Assembly: GCF_000621145.1 (NCBI RefSeq)
Contig: NZ_JHZB01000004.1
Span: forward strand, 1-64,000
DNA: 64,000 bases
Direction of reading: 5' to 3'
Source: Desulfobulbus elongatus DSM 2908
Lineage (GTDB): Bacteria > Desulfobacterota > Desulfobulbia > Desulfobulbales > Desulfobulbaceae
Part shown: positions 51,000 through 59,246 of the stretch, one piece after another
Position numbering within the stretch: position 1 is the stretch's first letter
How the letters are laid out: every line of letters begins with the position of its first letter
Made by a program: the position numbers and the translations under genes
The notes under the pieces: generated by a model
The model's database searches: none
The model's input: the letters and a program-made list of their open reading frames with translations, nothing else
Told to the model about the DNA's origin: nothing

Positions 51000-52496
51000 C
51001 TAGGGGAGATCGTGCTTCCGTTTCATCTCTTCGTACACGAGGGCGGAAAAATCGCGGATGACGCCACCGCTGGTCCGCATCCATTGCTTGTAGTCCGCCG
51101 GTTTCTTCGACCGCTCGACAATGCCGACCACCGCGTAGGGGACCGCGCGGCCGCCCTTGGCCCGCGCCACCAGGATGCCCATGTCGCCGCACAGCAACGC
51201 GGTGGTTCCGGTCTTGTTGTAGACCTTCGTGCCGTTGGGGACATCGGCGCCGTAGACCAGGCGGTCGGGGCCGGGCAGCGCCATCACCCGCAGCAGTTCC
51301 TTGGAGTTCGGCAACCGGCCGTGCCAGAGCGCTTTCAGAAAGCGTATGTATCCGGACGGTTGCGCGCTGTTCAGATAGGTGCGCCCGTTGGCGGGGATAT
51401 ATTCCCTGATCCTGATCTGGCCGACCAGGTGGCCGTATTCCTTCTTCAACAGGGCCTCGCACCGGGCCGGACCGCCGAGTTGCCGGATGAACCAGTTGGT
51501 TGCCGGGTTGCTGCTGTGCTGGATCATGGCCTCCATCATCTGGCGATGCTGCCGCGTGTACGTTGCCTTGCCCTTGTCGACCTGGTGAAAAAAAGCCAGG
51601 GCGACAAACGGCTTGATCATGCTGGCCGCCTGGAAAGGCCGGTCGAGGTTGATGCTGACCAGATAACTGTCGGTGGTGAGATCGTACGCCGCCCATCCGG
51701 TTCGCACCTGGGGTTGCAGTTTGGCCTTGCGGATCTCGTCGCGCAGGATGGAGGCCATCTTGGCGTTGAGCCCTGTTTCGGCCTCCTGGCGGAGCGACGC
51801 CTGTTTCTGGGCCTTGACCGGGCCGGCCGCCTTTTTCGGGGGGCGCGCCAGGGAAGCGGTGGCGGCAGCCGTAACGGCCGGCCGGTCCACGGCGGCAATG
51901 AGAACCGGGGCCCCACTCGTTTTGGGCAGCAGGGAGGCAATGAGGCGGGCGCTTTTCAGCGCCGCCTTTTTCTTTTCCCAGCCCCGGTAGACAATCGCAT
52001 GGGACCGGGAATCGATCTTTTCGATGGCCAGTTTTTCCCCGGCCTGCGCTCCCAGCCCCTTTTTCAGCCGCACGATCTCCGCCTGCAGGGCGTCGGGGCG
52101 GGACGTTCGCCCCACACGGACATGGTACAGGGCGGAAAAGCTAGTCGCGGGAATGACCTGCGCCAGCTTGAATCCCGACCGCCGCAGGCGTGCATTCTGT
52201 TGTTCGGCGTGTTTCTTCGCCTGCGCCAGCGGCGCGTCGATGTTCCAGACAAGGCCGTACTCCTGTTCCCGTGCCACGATCCTGAGCTGGGTGTCCGCCT
52301 TCAACCCCAGCAGGGCGGCAATCCGCTGCCGATGGTCGAGAACCCGCTGCCGCTGCGCGTCCCAGGTGTAGGCAAGCGCGTATCGCCGGGGCTGTGCCGC
52401 GAGAGCCGCCGTCTCCAGCACGAGCAGCAACGCCACGACCAGCAAACCCAGACATGCGGTGCGCGATTTCCCCCTGTTCGTTTCTCGGTGCAGCAT
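51000..52496 (-). CDS. Exported beta-lactamase-fold serine hydrolase
   Basis: The 498-residue protein has a signal peptide (LGLLVVALLLVLETAALAA) and an N-terminal SPOR-like or repeat region (about 35-225, with two similar beta-alpha segments). A C-terminal class A beta-lactamase fold (about 235-495) follows. The active-site motifs are SxxK in QAASMIKPFVAL, SxN in QHSSNPATNWF and KTG in YNKTGTTALL. It is more likely a cell-wall D,D-peptidase than a resistance enzyme because of the exported N-terminal extension and lack of other resistance context. GGAAGGA precedes the ATG. Confidence 0.88.
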   Translation of the reverse strand: MLHRETNRGKSRTACLGLLVVALLLVLETAALAAQPRRYALAYTWDAQRQRVLDHRQRIAALLGLKADTQLRIVAREQEYGLVWNIDAPLAQAKKHAEQQNARLRRSGFKLAQVIPATSFSALYHVRVGRTSRPDALQAEIVRLKKGLGAQAGEKLAIEKIDSRSHAIVYRGWEKKKAALKSARLIASLLPKTSGAPVLIAAVDRPAVTAAATASLARPPKKAAGPVKAQKQASLRQEAETGLNAKMASILRDEIRKAKLQPQVRTGWAAYDLTTDSYLVSINLDRPFQAASMIKPFVALAFFHQVDKGKATYTRQHRQMMEAMIQHSSNPATNWFIRQLGGPARCEALLKKEYGHLVGQIRIREYIPANGRTYLNSAQPSGYIRFLKALWHGRLPNSKELLRVMALPGPDRLVYGADVPNGTKVYNKTGTTALLCGDMGILVARAKGGRAVPYAVVGIVERSKKPADYKQWMRTSGGVIRDFSALVYEEMKRKHDLP

Positions 52497-52525
52497 GATA
52501 CCGGTCCTTCCCCCTTTTCCTCCCG

Positions 52526-53815
52526 TCAGGACGGCCCGAGACGGGTCGCCAATATTTTGTCGATCCGGTTGTTGTCCATGTCGACCACCTCAAACCGGTA
52601 GCCGTGTTCCTCGAACCGGTCGGCTTCCCTGGGAATGCGGCCAAGCACATGCAGGACAAACCCCGCCAGCGTATGGTAGGTGTTGTTTTTTTCGCCGGTC
52701 AGCTCCTGTGCGATCTTCAGGACCGTTTTGACCTGCTCGATGGGCACCCCCCCATCGATCAGCCATGAACCGTCTTCCCGTCTGACGAATTCCTCCTCCT
52801 CCCGCTTGGCCGAGGGCACCGCCCCGACAATGGCGGTCAGGACATCGGTCAGGGTCACCAATCCCTGAATATCGCCGTATTCATCGACGATCAGGGCGCA
52901 GGGCCGCCGCATCCTACGAAACTGTTCCAGCAATTGCGTCGTGGTCACATATTCGGGAACATAGAGGGGGGGGCGAAGCTGATCTTCGATCGCCAGCGGT
53001 TTGCAGGCCAGGGCGGCGCTCAGCAGGTCGGCGGTGCGGAGCATCCCCGCCACCTCGTCCAGGCCGCCGCGGCAGACCACGACCTGGGAAAAGGGGGTGG
53101 TGGCGAGGAATTGGCGGATTTCCGCCTCCGGCTTGGTGAGGTCGAGCATCTGGATGTCCTGGCGGTGGGTCATGATCGCCGCCACCGGTTGTTCGTCCAG
53201 ATGGAGGACGTTGGCGACCAGCAGCCGCTCGCTTTCATGAAACGTCCCGGCATTGGCCCCCTGCTCCATCAATATTTTGATTTCTTCGTTGGTGACCGAC
53301 GCCTCTTCCCGCTTGCCGGCACCCAGAACCCGCAGGAGCGCATCCGAGGACACGGAAAAAAAATAGACCAGGGGCTTGACGGCGCGGGACAGCATCTTCA
53401 TCGGTGGCGCGATCATGGCCGCCGTCTGTTCGGGTCGCAGCAGCCCCAGGTTCTTGGGCACCAGTTCACCGAGCACCACGGAAAAATACGTCAGCGCCAC
53501 GACGACCAGGCCGAGGGCGACGGCCTGGGCATACGGCTGGAACAGCGGCACTGCCGAGAGCGCGGTCGCAATGGGGGATACCAGCGCATTCTCGCCGATG
53601 GCACCGCTGAGGATGCCCACCATGGTGATCCCGACCTGAATGGTGGACAGGAAGACGGTTGGATTGTTCTTGAGGGCCAGGGCGGCCCGGGCGCCGCGCC
53701 TGCCCTCGTCCGCCAGCTTGCGCAGGCGGACATCCCGGGCGGAAATGATCGCTATTTCCGCCATGGCAAACACGCCGTTGAGCACGACGAGTACGATCAG
53801 CAGGAGGATATCCAT
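52526..53815 (-). CDS. CNNM/CorC-family membrane protein (hemolysin-like)
   Basis: The 429-residue protein has an N-terminal CNNM/DUF21 transmembrane domain (about 1-180; MAEIAIISARDVRLRKLADEG, VVLGELVPKNLGLLRPE). A CBS-domain pair (about 200-330; AIMTHRQDIQMLDL, VDEYGDIQGLVTLTDVLTAI) and a CorC_HlyC transporter-associated domain (about 345-425; SWLIDGGVPIEQV, YRFEVVDMDNNRIDKI) complete it. The family exports or senses Mg2+/Co2+. The 30-bp gap to the hydrolase gene downstream suggests co-transcription. The ATG at 53815 gives a normal family start. Confidence 0.93.
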   Translation of the reverse strand: MDILLLIVLVVLNGVFAMAEIAIISARDVRLRKLADEGRRGARAALALKNNPTVFLSTIQVGITMVGILSGAIGENALVSPIATALSAVPLFQPYAQAVALGLVVVALTYFSVVLGELVPKNLGLLRPEQTAAMIAPPMKMLSRAVKPLVYFFSVSSDALLRVLGAGKREEASVTNEEIKILMEQGANAGTFHESERLLVANVLHLDEQPVAAIMTHRQDIQMLDLTKPEAEIRQFLATTPFSQVVVCRGGLDEVAGMLRTADLLSAALACKPLAIEDQLRPPLYVPEYVTTTQLLEQFRRMRRPCALIVDEYGDIQGLVTLTDVLTAIVGAVPSAKREEEEFVRREDGSWLIDGGVPIEQVKTVLKIAQELTGEKNNTYHTLAGFVLHVLGRIPREADRFEEHGYRFEVVDMDNNRIDKILATRLGPS

Positions 53816-53978
53816 TGCGTGGGCAATCCGGTGGAGTTAAACAGAAAGGCCGTCACCGCCGAACGCGGAGCGGGCGAGGTGGCGGTAACCCGTCTTTCCT
53901 ATCATACCTGAAAATCGAATTTCTCATCAACCGCCTGACAGCAGGTGACCTAAAAAAAATCGAAGTGCGGAACACAGC

Positions 53979-54272
53979 ATGAAAACGATCTGGAAGTTCG
54001 AACTCACCCCCAACCGGATTCAGTCCGTTCCCATGCCCGTGGGCGCCCAGGTCCTCACCGTGCAGACCAAGGGGGACGACGCACCGCTGCTCTGGGCGCT
54101 GGTGGACCCGGAGATGCCGCCGCAGGAGCGCTACCTGGGCATCTATACCACCAACACCGCCGTGCCCGACGATCCGGGAAGGTATATCGGCTCCTTCATG
54201 GTGTACGAGGGCAGTCTCGAATTTCACCTGTTCGAAATGGCCGGGCCGCCTCCGGATGGGGAGTCCCCATAA
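53979..54272 (+). CDS. DUF7352-like small protein
   Basis: The 97-residue protein begins MKTIWKFELTPNRIQSVPMPVGAQVL and contains the block FHLFEMAGPP near the end. It looks like the small beta-barrel-like DUF7352 proteins often found beside phage or metabolic genes, whose role is not known. The gene lies between the CorC-type and purU genes on the opposite strand to both. No strong ribosome site is seen. Confidence 0.7.
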   Translation: MKTIWKFELTPNRIQSVPMPVGAQVLTVQTKGDDAPLLWALVDPEMPPQERYLGIYTTNTAVPDDPGRYIGSFMVYEGSLEFHLFEMAGPPPDGESP

Positions 54273-54296
54273 CAAGAACGGCGTAGTCGGAACGCT

Positions 54297-55178
54297 TCAG
54301 GAAAAAACCACGGTCCGGTTCTGATAGACCAGGATCTGCCGTTGCAGATGGTGCCAGATCGAACGGGACAGGATCACCTTTTCCAGGTCCCTGCCCTTGC
54401 GGATCAGATCCTCCACCGAATCGGCGTGGCTGACCCGGATGATGTCCTGGGCGATGATCGGGCCGGCGTCGAGCTCCTCGGTGACGTAGTGGCTGGTGGC
54501 GCCGATGACCTTCACTCCGCGCTCAAAGGCGCAATGGTACGGTTTGGCCCCGGGGAAGGCAGGAAGGAAGGAGTGGTGGATATTGATGATCCGGTTCTTG
54601 TAGTGGTTGATGAACCCCGCCGACAGAATCTGCATGTAGCGGGCCAGGACGATGAACTCGATCTGCTGCTCCGCCAGCAGCCGCAACTGTTCCTGTTCCT
54701 GTTCCTCCTTGTTGTGACCGTTGATCGCGAAGAGATGGAAATCGATGCCGAACTGGCGCGCCACCGGTTCGAGTTCGGGATGGTTGCTGATGATCAGGGG
54801 GATGGCCACCTCGATTTCCTGGGATTTCCAGCGGGAAAGAATATCGTAGAGGCAATGGGGCTGTTTGGAGACGAACACCGCCATACGGGGCACCTCGTGG
54901 GAGAAGTGCAGTTGCCATTGCATGTCGAATTTCCTGGCGATCAAGGTGTCGAAGTATTCACCGATCTTGTCGTCGGGAATGATGAAGTTGTCCAGTTCCC
55001 ACTCGATCCGCATGAAAAAGACCTGGCGGGCCACATCGACGTGTTGGTCGAGATTGGTGATATTGCCGTTGTTTGTATAGATGAACTCGCTGACGGTGGC
55101 CACGATTCCCTTGCTGTCGGGACAGTGGATCAGCAGGATGGCCGAGGCCGGTATTTGTGAGGAATGGATGGCGGTCAT
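54297..55178 (-). CDS. purU: Formyltetrahydrofolate deformylase PurU
   Basis: The enzyme hydrolyses 10-formyl-THF to formate and THF, balancing one-carbon pools. The 293-residue protein has an N-terminal ACT domain (about 8-95; ILLIHCPDSKGIVATVSEFIY) and a C-terminal formyltransferase-fold domain (about 95-290). The latter shows FAINGHNKEEQEQ, VLARYMQILS, INIHHSFLPAFPGAKPYH with its His, and GATSHYVTEELDAGPII with the catalytic Asp. Monocistronic. Confidence 0.96.
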   Translation of the reverse strand: MTAIHSSQIPASAILLIHCPDSKGIVATVSEFIYTNNGNITNLDQHVDVARQVFFMRIEWELDNFIIPDDKIGEYFDTLIARKFDMQWQLHFSHEVPRMAVFVSKQPHCLYDILSRWKSQEIEVAIPLIISNHPELEPVARQFGIDFHLFAINGHNKEEQEQEQLRLLAEQQIEFIVLARYMQILSAGFINHYKNRIINIHHSFLPAFPGAKPYHCAFERGVKVIGATSHYVTEELDAGPIIAQDIIRVSHADSVEDLIRKGRDLEKVILSRSIWHHLQRQILVYQNRTVVFS

Positions 55179-55392
55179 GGCTCGGGGCGCACGGAAATCG
55201 GGAACGGATACCCTGGCCTCGTGAGGGTTTCGTGCCGTTTGTCACGGAACCATCGGGCCGGGCAGTCTGCAATTCGGTGCGCAAGATATATTTTTCCCGA
55301 TGAATGCGCAAGCCGCGACCGCAATTTTTCTTGGAACCGCGGCAACGAATGGGTTCCGGGGCGGTTTTCCGCGAACGAATCCGGCAAATCGG

Positions 55393-56706
55393 TCAGTTTT
55401 CCTCGATCCGCCGGCGGAACCAGGCCAGTTGGTGGTCGCGGATTGCGTCCAGGTCGAGGTGGTAGATGTCCGGCGGAAAGAGAAAGGCGACCACGCCGGT
55501 ATCGAAGATCCGCTTGACTTCGTATTCGTCGTGGGCCACGTCGCGCTGGTAGATGTAGTTCAGGTAGGAGCGGTTGGTGTGCAGAATGAATTCGATGCGC
55601 ATGCCGCCGGTGCGGGCGAAGAACTTGAGCATCGCGGTCTTGCCCGAGCTGCCGGTGGCGCTGCTCAGGTATTCGCCGCCGGTCAGGGTGTCGGAGATGT
55701 CCTCCAGGGTCATGAACGATTCGGCCCTGGCCGCGCTCCGGGTGAGGTGGCGCACGAAGCGCTTGACGTCGTTGACCGAATTGAGCACGGCCATCAGGCC
55801 GAGTTCGTCGTCCACCGCCGCCGCCGGATTTTTCTCGTTCTTGCGCAGGAGCTTGAGCACCTTGGCTGAGGGCTCTTTCTTGCGGATGGTGACGTAAATG
55901 GGAATATCGGTGCCGTTGTCGCGGAATCGTCGCCGCTTGACCAGGGTCAGTTTTTCCCCGATTTCGGGAACCACCGACCGGGCCTCGTCTTCGGCCAGCA
56001 CCTTGACCGAGGTGCAACTGAAATCGTCCGGGTGGTGGCGGCTGTGCAGGTAGCGGATGTCGAGCTCGCCGATCCGGTAATCGGGGCTCCAGACAAAAGC
56101 GTTGAGAAAATTGAGAAAACCGAGGAATTTTTCCGCGATTTTCGTTTCCCGCTCCCTCTGGTCGATGGAACCGGCCAGTCCCATCAGCGCCAGTTTGCGC
56201 TTGGCCTCGAACCGGGCCTTCCTGTGATACCGGTCGTCGAACAGCGCCAGGAGCAGTTCCACCGGGTCCCAGGCGGTGACGATCTCGTTGGTGGTTTCGA
56301 TGTGGGCGCTGTAGGGCGCCAGCACCTTGGCCCGGAGCGAGCTGATGACATCGTCGGCGGTGCGGGCATATTCGTGGAGCTGCCGGATGACCTCGTCCTG
56401 GCCGCCCTCGATGGCGAACATGTTGCCGAGCAGCAGGTGCGCCCGTTCCGCCGCCTTGACCCGCAGCCGTTTGTCATGGATCAGCGCCAGGATTTCGTCG
56501 AAATTGGCAATGCCCAGCAGATCGAAGATCTGGTTGCGTACCGAACGGTATTTGGTCTTGAGCACCTGGTTGCCATGAATTTCCTTCACCCATGCCTTGG
56601 TTTTTCGGGAAAAGGAATGATGGGCCAGGGGCGGGATGTCGCCAACGGCAAAGGGGCCGTCCTGAAGCATGGTTGAAAAAACGGAATGTTGGTCGAGAAG
56701 GCTCAT
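55393..56706 (-). CDS. Conserved hypothetical protein (437 aa)
   Basis: This soluble protein of 437 residues has mostly helical N-terminal and beta-containing C-terminal parts. It begins MSLLDQHSVFSTMLQDGPFAVG. Notable segments are KYRSVRNQIFDLLGIANFDEIL, AKVLAPYSAHIETTNEIVTAWD and GSSGKTAMLKFFARTGGMRIEF. I recall similar proteins in deltaproteobacterial and myxobacterial genomes (a TIGR04552-like family) but cannot confirm the family. No transmembrane or signal segments. It is flanked by purU and rubrerythrin. The role is unknown. Confidence 0.7.
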   Translation of the reverse strand: MSLLDQHSVFSTMLQDGPFAVGDIPPLAHHSFSRKTKAWVKEIHGNQVLKTKYRSVRNQIFDLLGIANFDEILALIHDKRLRVKAAERAHLLLGNMFAIEGGQDEVIRQLHEYARTADDVISSLRAKVLAPYSAHIETTNEIVTAWDPVELLLALFDDRYHRKARFEAKRKLALMGLAGSIDQRERETKIAEKFLGFLNFLNAFVWSPDYRIGELDIRYLHSRHHPDDFSCTSVKVLAEDEARSVVPEIGEKLTLVKRRRFRDNGTDIPIYVTIRKKEPSAKVLKLLRKNEKNPAAAVDDELGLMAVLNSVNDVKRFVRHLTRSAARAESFMTLEDISDTLTGGEYLSSATGSSGKTAMLKFFARTGGMRIEFILHTNRSYLNYIYQRDVAHDEYEVKRIFDTGVVAFLFPPDIYHLDLDAIRDHQLAWFRRRIEEN

Positions 56707-56829
56707 GGACGGGCAGGAAATGGGGGGGGAGTGGCGCCGTCGAAGGGGCGGACCACTCCCCGGGGAGTATGTCGGAGAAACGTGTACGGGTGAGAGGGAT
56801 GACCGACGACGCCCCTTCTCACCCAGGAG

Positions 56830-57330
56830 TCAGGCGACCTGCTCGAAAATCGTCTGCTTGGCCCCGCAGATCGGACATTTTTCCGGCGCCGATCCCAGCT
56901 CGATGTAGCCGCACACCGGACAGAGATAGAATTCGCTGACATCAAGGTCCACTCCTTTTTTCACCGCCTCCAGGGCTTTGGCGTAGATCTTGGCGTGGAC
57001 CGCCTCGGCATCGACGGCGAACTTGAACATGGTTTTCGCCTTGTGGCCGTCGGCCACGGCCATCTCGACCATCGGCGGGTACATTTCGGTAAACTCGTAG
57101 GTTTCCCCGTCAATGGCCGCCTGCAGGTTTTCGGCTGTGGACGCGATCATGTCCAGGGCCTTGAGGTGCCCTTCCGCATGGATCCGTTCGGCCTCAGCGG
57201 TGGTTCTGAACAGCTTGGCGATGTTGGCAAAGCCGTCCTTTTCCGCCTTCTTGGCAAAGGCGCGATACTTCTGGTTCGCTTGACTCTCCCCGGAAAACGC
57301 TTCTTTCAAATTGTCTTTGGTCGTGGGCAT
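56830..57330 (-). CDS. Rubrerythrin
   Basis: This is a peroxide-reducing diiron protein of anaerobes, 166 residues. The ferritin-like diiron domain (about 1-130) carries Glu/His ligands in FSGESQANQKY, EAERIHAEGHLK, ETYEFTEMYPPM and DAEAVHAKIYAKA. A C-terminal rubredoxin-like domain has CPVCGYIEL and CPICGAK (four Cys). CATGGAGGAATACA precedes the ATG at 57330. It lies 132 bp downstream of the rubredoxin-fusion gene in the same direction, a small oxidative-defence cluster. Confidence 0.96.
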   Translation of the reverse strand: MPTTKDNLKEAFSGESQANQKYRAFAKKAEKDGFANIAKLFRTTAEAERIHAEGHLKALDMIASTAENLQAAIDGETYEFTEMYPPMVEMAVADGHKAKTMFKFAVDAEAVHAKIYAKALEAVKKGVDLDVSEFYLCPVCGYIELGSAPEKCPICGAKQTIFEQVA

Positions 57331-57462
57331 TGTATTCCTCCATGGTAATTGTGTTGGTGGTTCATTGTCCGGTTGTATCGACACAAAGATACCCCAAGCC
57401 GGCGCATGGGGCAAGTGTAAACAAGAATAAAAACCATTTGGTATTGTTTATCATAATTTTCA

Positions 57463-58116
57463 TCAATCTTTCCGGGAACCAAAGACCAGCTTTCCACCAT
57501 AATGACCGGCAATACCCACGCAGCCGACCAGGAGAAGAGCCCCGCCCAGAAAGACCCACCGCCCGGTTGAAGCCGTGGTGACGATGTCCGGCTGAACAGC
57601 CCGCCAGATGATCAGGGTCAGCAGAAGGATGACGGTCGCGATCGAGGCGCCGATCTTGATTTTGAAGATGGAGGTGAGGGCGCCGCGGTACCGCTGTTGC
57701 CACATCACATACCCCGTGAACAGGACCAGCGGCATGGAAATCAGGACAAACACCAGGCTGAACAGGGCGGCGGTTTCGAAAAGCGGCAGAGCGAACCAGG
57801 TTGTGATCAGCATGAAGATCAGCGCCATCGGCACGATCCCGTTGGGGGTGTGGACCATGATCGGGTGGAGATGGTGTTTGACAATGAGCGCCGAGGCCAG
57901 CGTATAGATTTTAACGAGCAGGGATGGCGGGGATGCGGGTTGCGGTGGAATTGGTTCCTCCTGCTCCACAGCTGCCGTCTCGGTCGTCCCGGTGGCTGGA
58001 GTCTCCTCAATCACCTCGACGAATTGGCTCTTATCGGCCGCACACACCGGACATTCGTCGGGTGGCTCATCACCGATATGGATATAACCGCAGACCGTGC
58101 ATTCCCATTTTTTCAT
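57463..58116 (-). CDS. Rubredoxin-like domain fused to a DUF2231 membrane domain
   Basis: The 217-residue protein has an N-terminal rubredoxin-like zinc/iron domain (residues 1-40; WECTVCGYIHIGDEPPDECPVCAADK, four Cys) and a Glu/Pro/Thr-rich linker. A membrane domain with about four segments follows (about 85-210; VHTPNGIVPMALIFMLITTWF, TSIFKIKIGASIATVILLLTL), matching DUF2231. It may pass electrons from a membrane redox partner to rubrerythrin, the adjacent downstream gene. GGAGGTCCAGTC precedes the ATG at 58116. Confidence 0.88.
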   Translation of the reverse strand: MKKWECTVCGYIHIGDEPPDECPVCAADKSQFVEVIEETPATGTTETAAVEQEEPIPPQPASPPSLLVKIYTLASALIVKHHLHPIMVHTPNGIVPMALIFMLITTWFALPLFETAALFSLVFVLISMPLVLFTGYVMWQQRYRGALTSIFKIKIGASIATVILLLTLIIWRAVQPDIVTTASTGRWVFLGGALLLVGCVGIAGHYGGKLVFGSRKD

Positions 58117-58229
58117 GACTGGACCTCCATGGAAGTTTCCTGGGTTCGGCTCGCTCACCGCGCTGACAGCACCTCACCCGCTTTTGTTCACCGAACTCGC
58201 TGCCCCCTCCTGCACCATGCGGCCAACCG

Positions 58230-59246
58230 TCACCGGCACACCATATCGGCTTCCCGTTTCAGATCCCGCTGAAACAGTTCGACCACCGCATCCTGGCACC
58301 GTTTGTCGTGATAGAGGATCTGGTGCATCTGTTCGAGGATGGGCATTTCCACCCGCAGATCCGCGGCCAGCTTGTAACAGGATTTCGTGGTCTTGACCCC
58401 TTCGGCCACCATCTTCATCTCGCTCAGGGCCTGCTCCAGACTTTTCCCGGAGCCCAGTTTCAAGCCCACGGTCCGGTTCCGGCTGAGATTGCCGGTGCAG
58501 GTCAGCACCAGATCGCCCAGGCCACCCAAACCGGCAAAGGTCTGGGGCTCGCCTCCCATGGCCACCCCCAGGCGGGTGATTTCCGCCAGACCGCGGGTGA
58601 TGAGCGCGGCGCGGGTGTTGAGGCCGTAGTTGAGACCGTCGCAGATGCCGGCCGCGATGGCGATCACGTTTTTCATGGCCGCGCTGATCTCCAGGCCGAT
58701 GACGTCGCAGGAGGTGTAGGCCCGGAAATACTCCGTGGAGAACAACCGCTGCACCGTTGCCGCCGCCTGCGTGTCGGCAAAGGCCACGGTGATCGCCGTG
58801 GGCTGCCGCTCGGCGACCTCGGCAGCGAAGCTGGGGCCGCTCAATACCCCGAAATGCAGGTGTTTCGTCTCTCCGCTCTCGGCTTGCATGATCTGGGTCA
58901 TGGTCATGCCGGAATCGATCTCGATACCCTTGACCGCGGACACCATCAGGGCGCCCTCGGGCAACAGAGGAAAGACCTCGCGGTACACCGCCCGGAAACC
59001 GTGGGAGGGTACCACCATCACCACGCATTCGGCATCCTCGACCGCCTCGGCCAGGGAAGCGGTGACTCGCAGGTTGTCGGGAAAGGGGTGACCGGGCTGG
59101 TAGCGCCTGTTTTCCCGGTCCGTGGCCAGGCGGGCGACATGATCCGCATCCCGGTCCCAGAGCGCAACCGGAATCCCCTTGCGGGTGAGCAGCAGCGCCA
59201 GGGCGGTGCCCCAGCTGCCGGCGCCGATCATCGCGATTTTATTCAT
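58230..59246 (-). CDS. gpsA: NAD(P)+-dependent glycerol-3-phosphate dehydrogenase
   Basis: The enzyme makes sn-glycerol-3-phosphate from dihydroxyacetone phosphate for phospholipid synthesis. The 338-residue protein has a Rossmann fold with [18 protein letters not shown] (GxGxxG) and [13 protein letters not shown], and the catalytic region [22 protein letters not shown] with Lys. GAGGAGGAAGACG precedes the ATG. Its start overlaps the gyrA stop by 8 bp, so the two are translationally coupled. Confidence 0.97.
   Translation of the reverse strand: MNKIAMIGAGSWGTALALLLTRKGIPVALWDRDADHVARLATDRENRRYQPGHPFPDNLRVTASLAEAVEDAECVVMVVPSHGFRAVYREVFPLLPEGALMVSAVKGIEIDSGMTMTQIMQAESGETKHLHFGVLSGPSFAAEVAERQPTAITVAFADTQAAATVQRLFSTEYFRAYTSCDVIGLEISAAMKNVIAIAAGICDGLNYGLNTRAALITRGLAEITRLGVAMGGEPQTFAGLGGLGDLVLTCTGNLSRNRTVGLKLGSGKSLEQALSEMKMVAEGVKTTKSCYKLAADLRVEMPILEQMHQILYHDKRCQDAVVELFQRDLKREADMVCR

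Noticed and set aside
48915-52601. Very long open frame of 1228 codons on the plus strand
   Set aside because: It runs antisense through the transketolase and serine-hydrolase genes, has no ribosome site and shows no domain; it is a shadow frame from high GC codon use.
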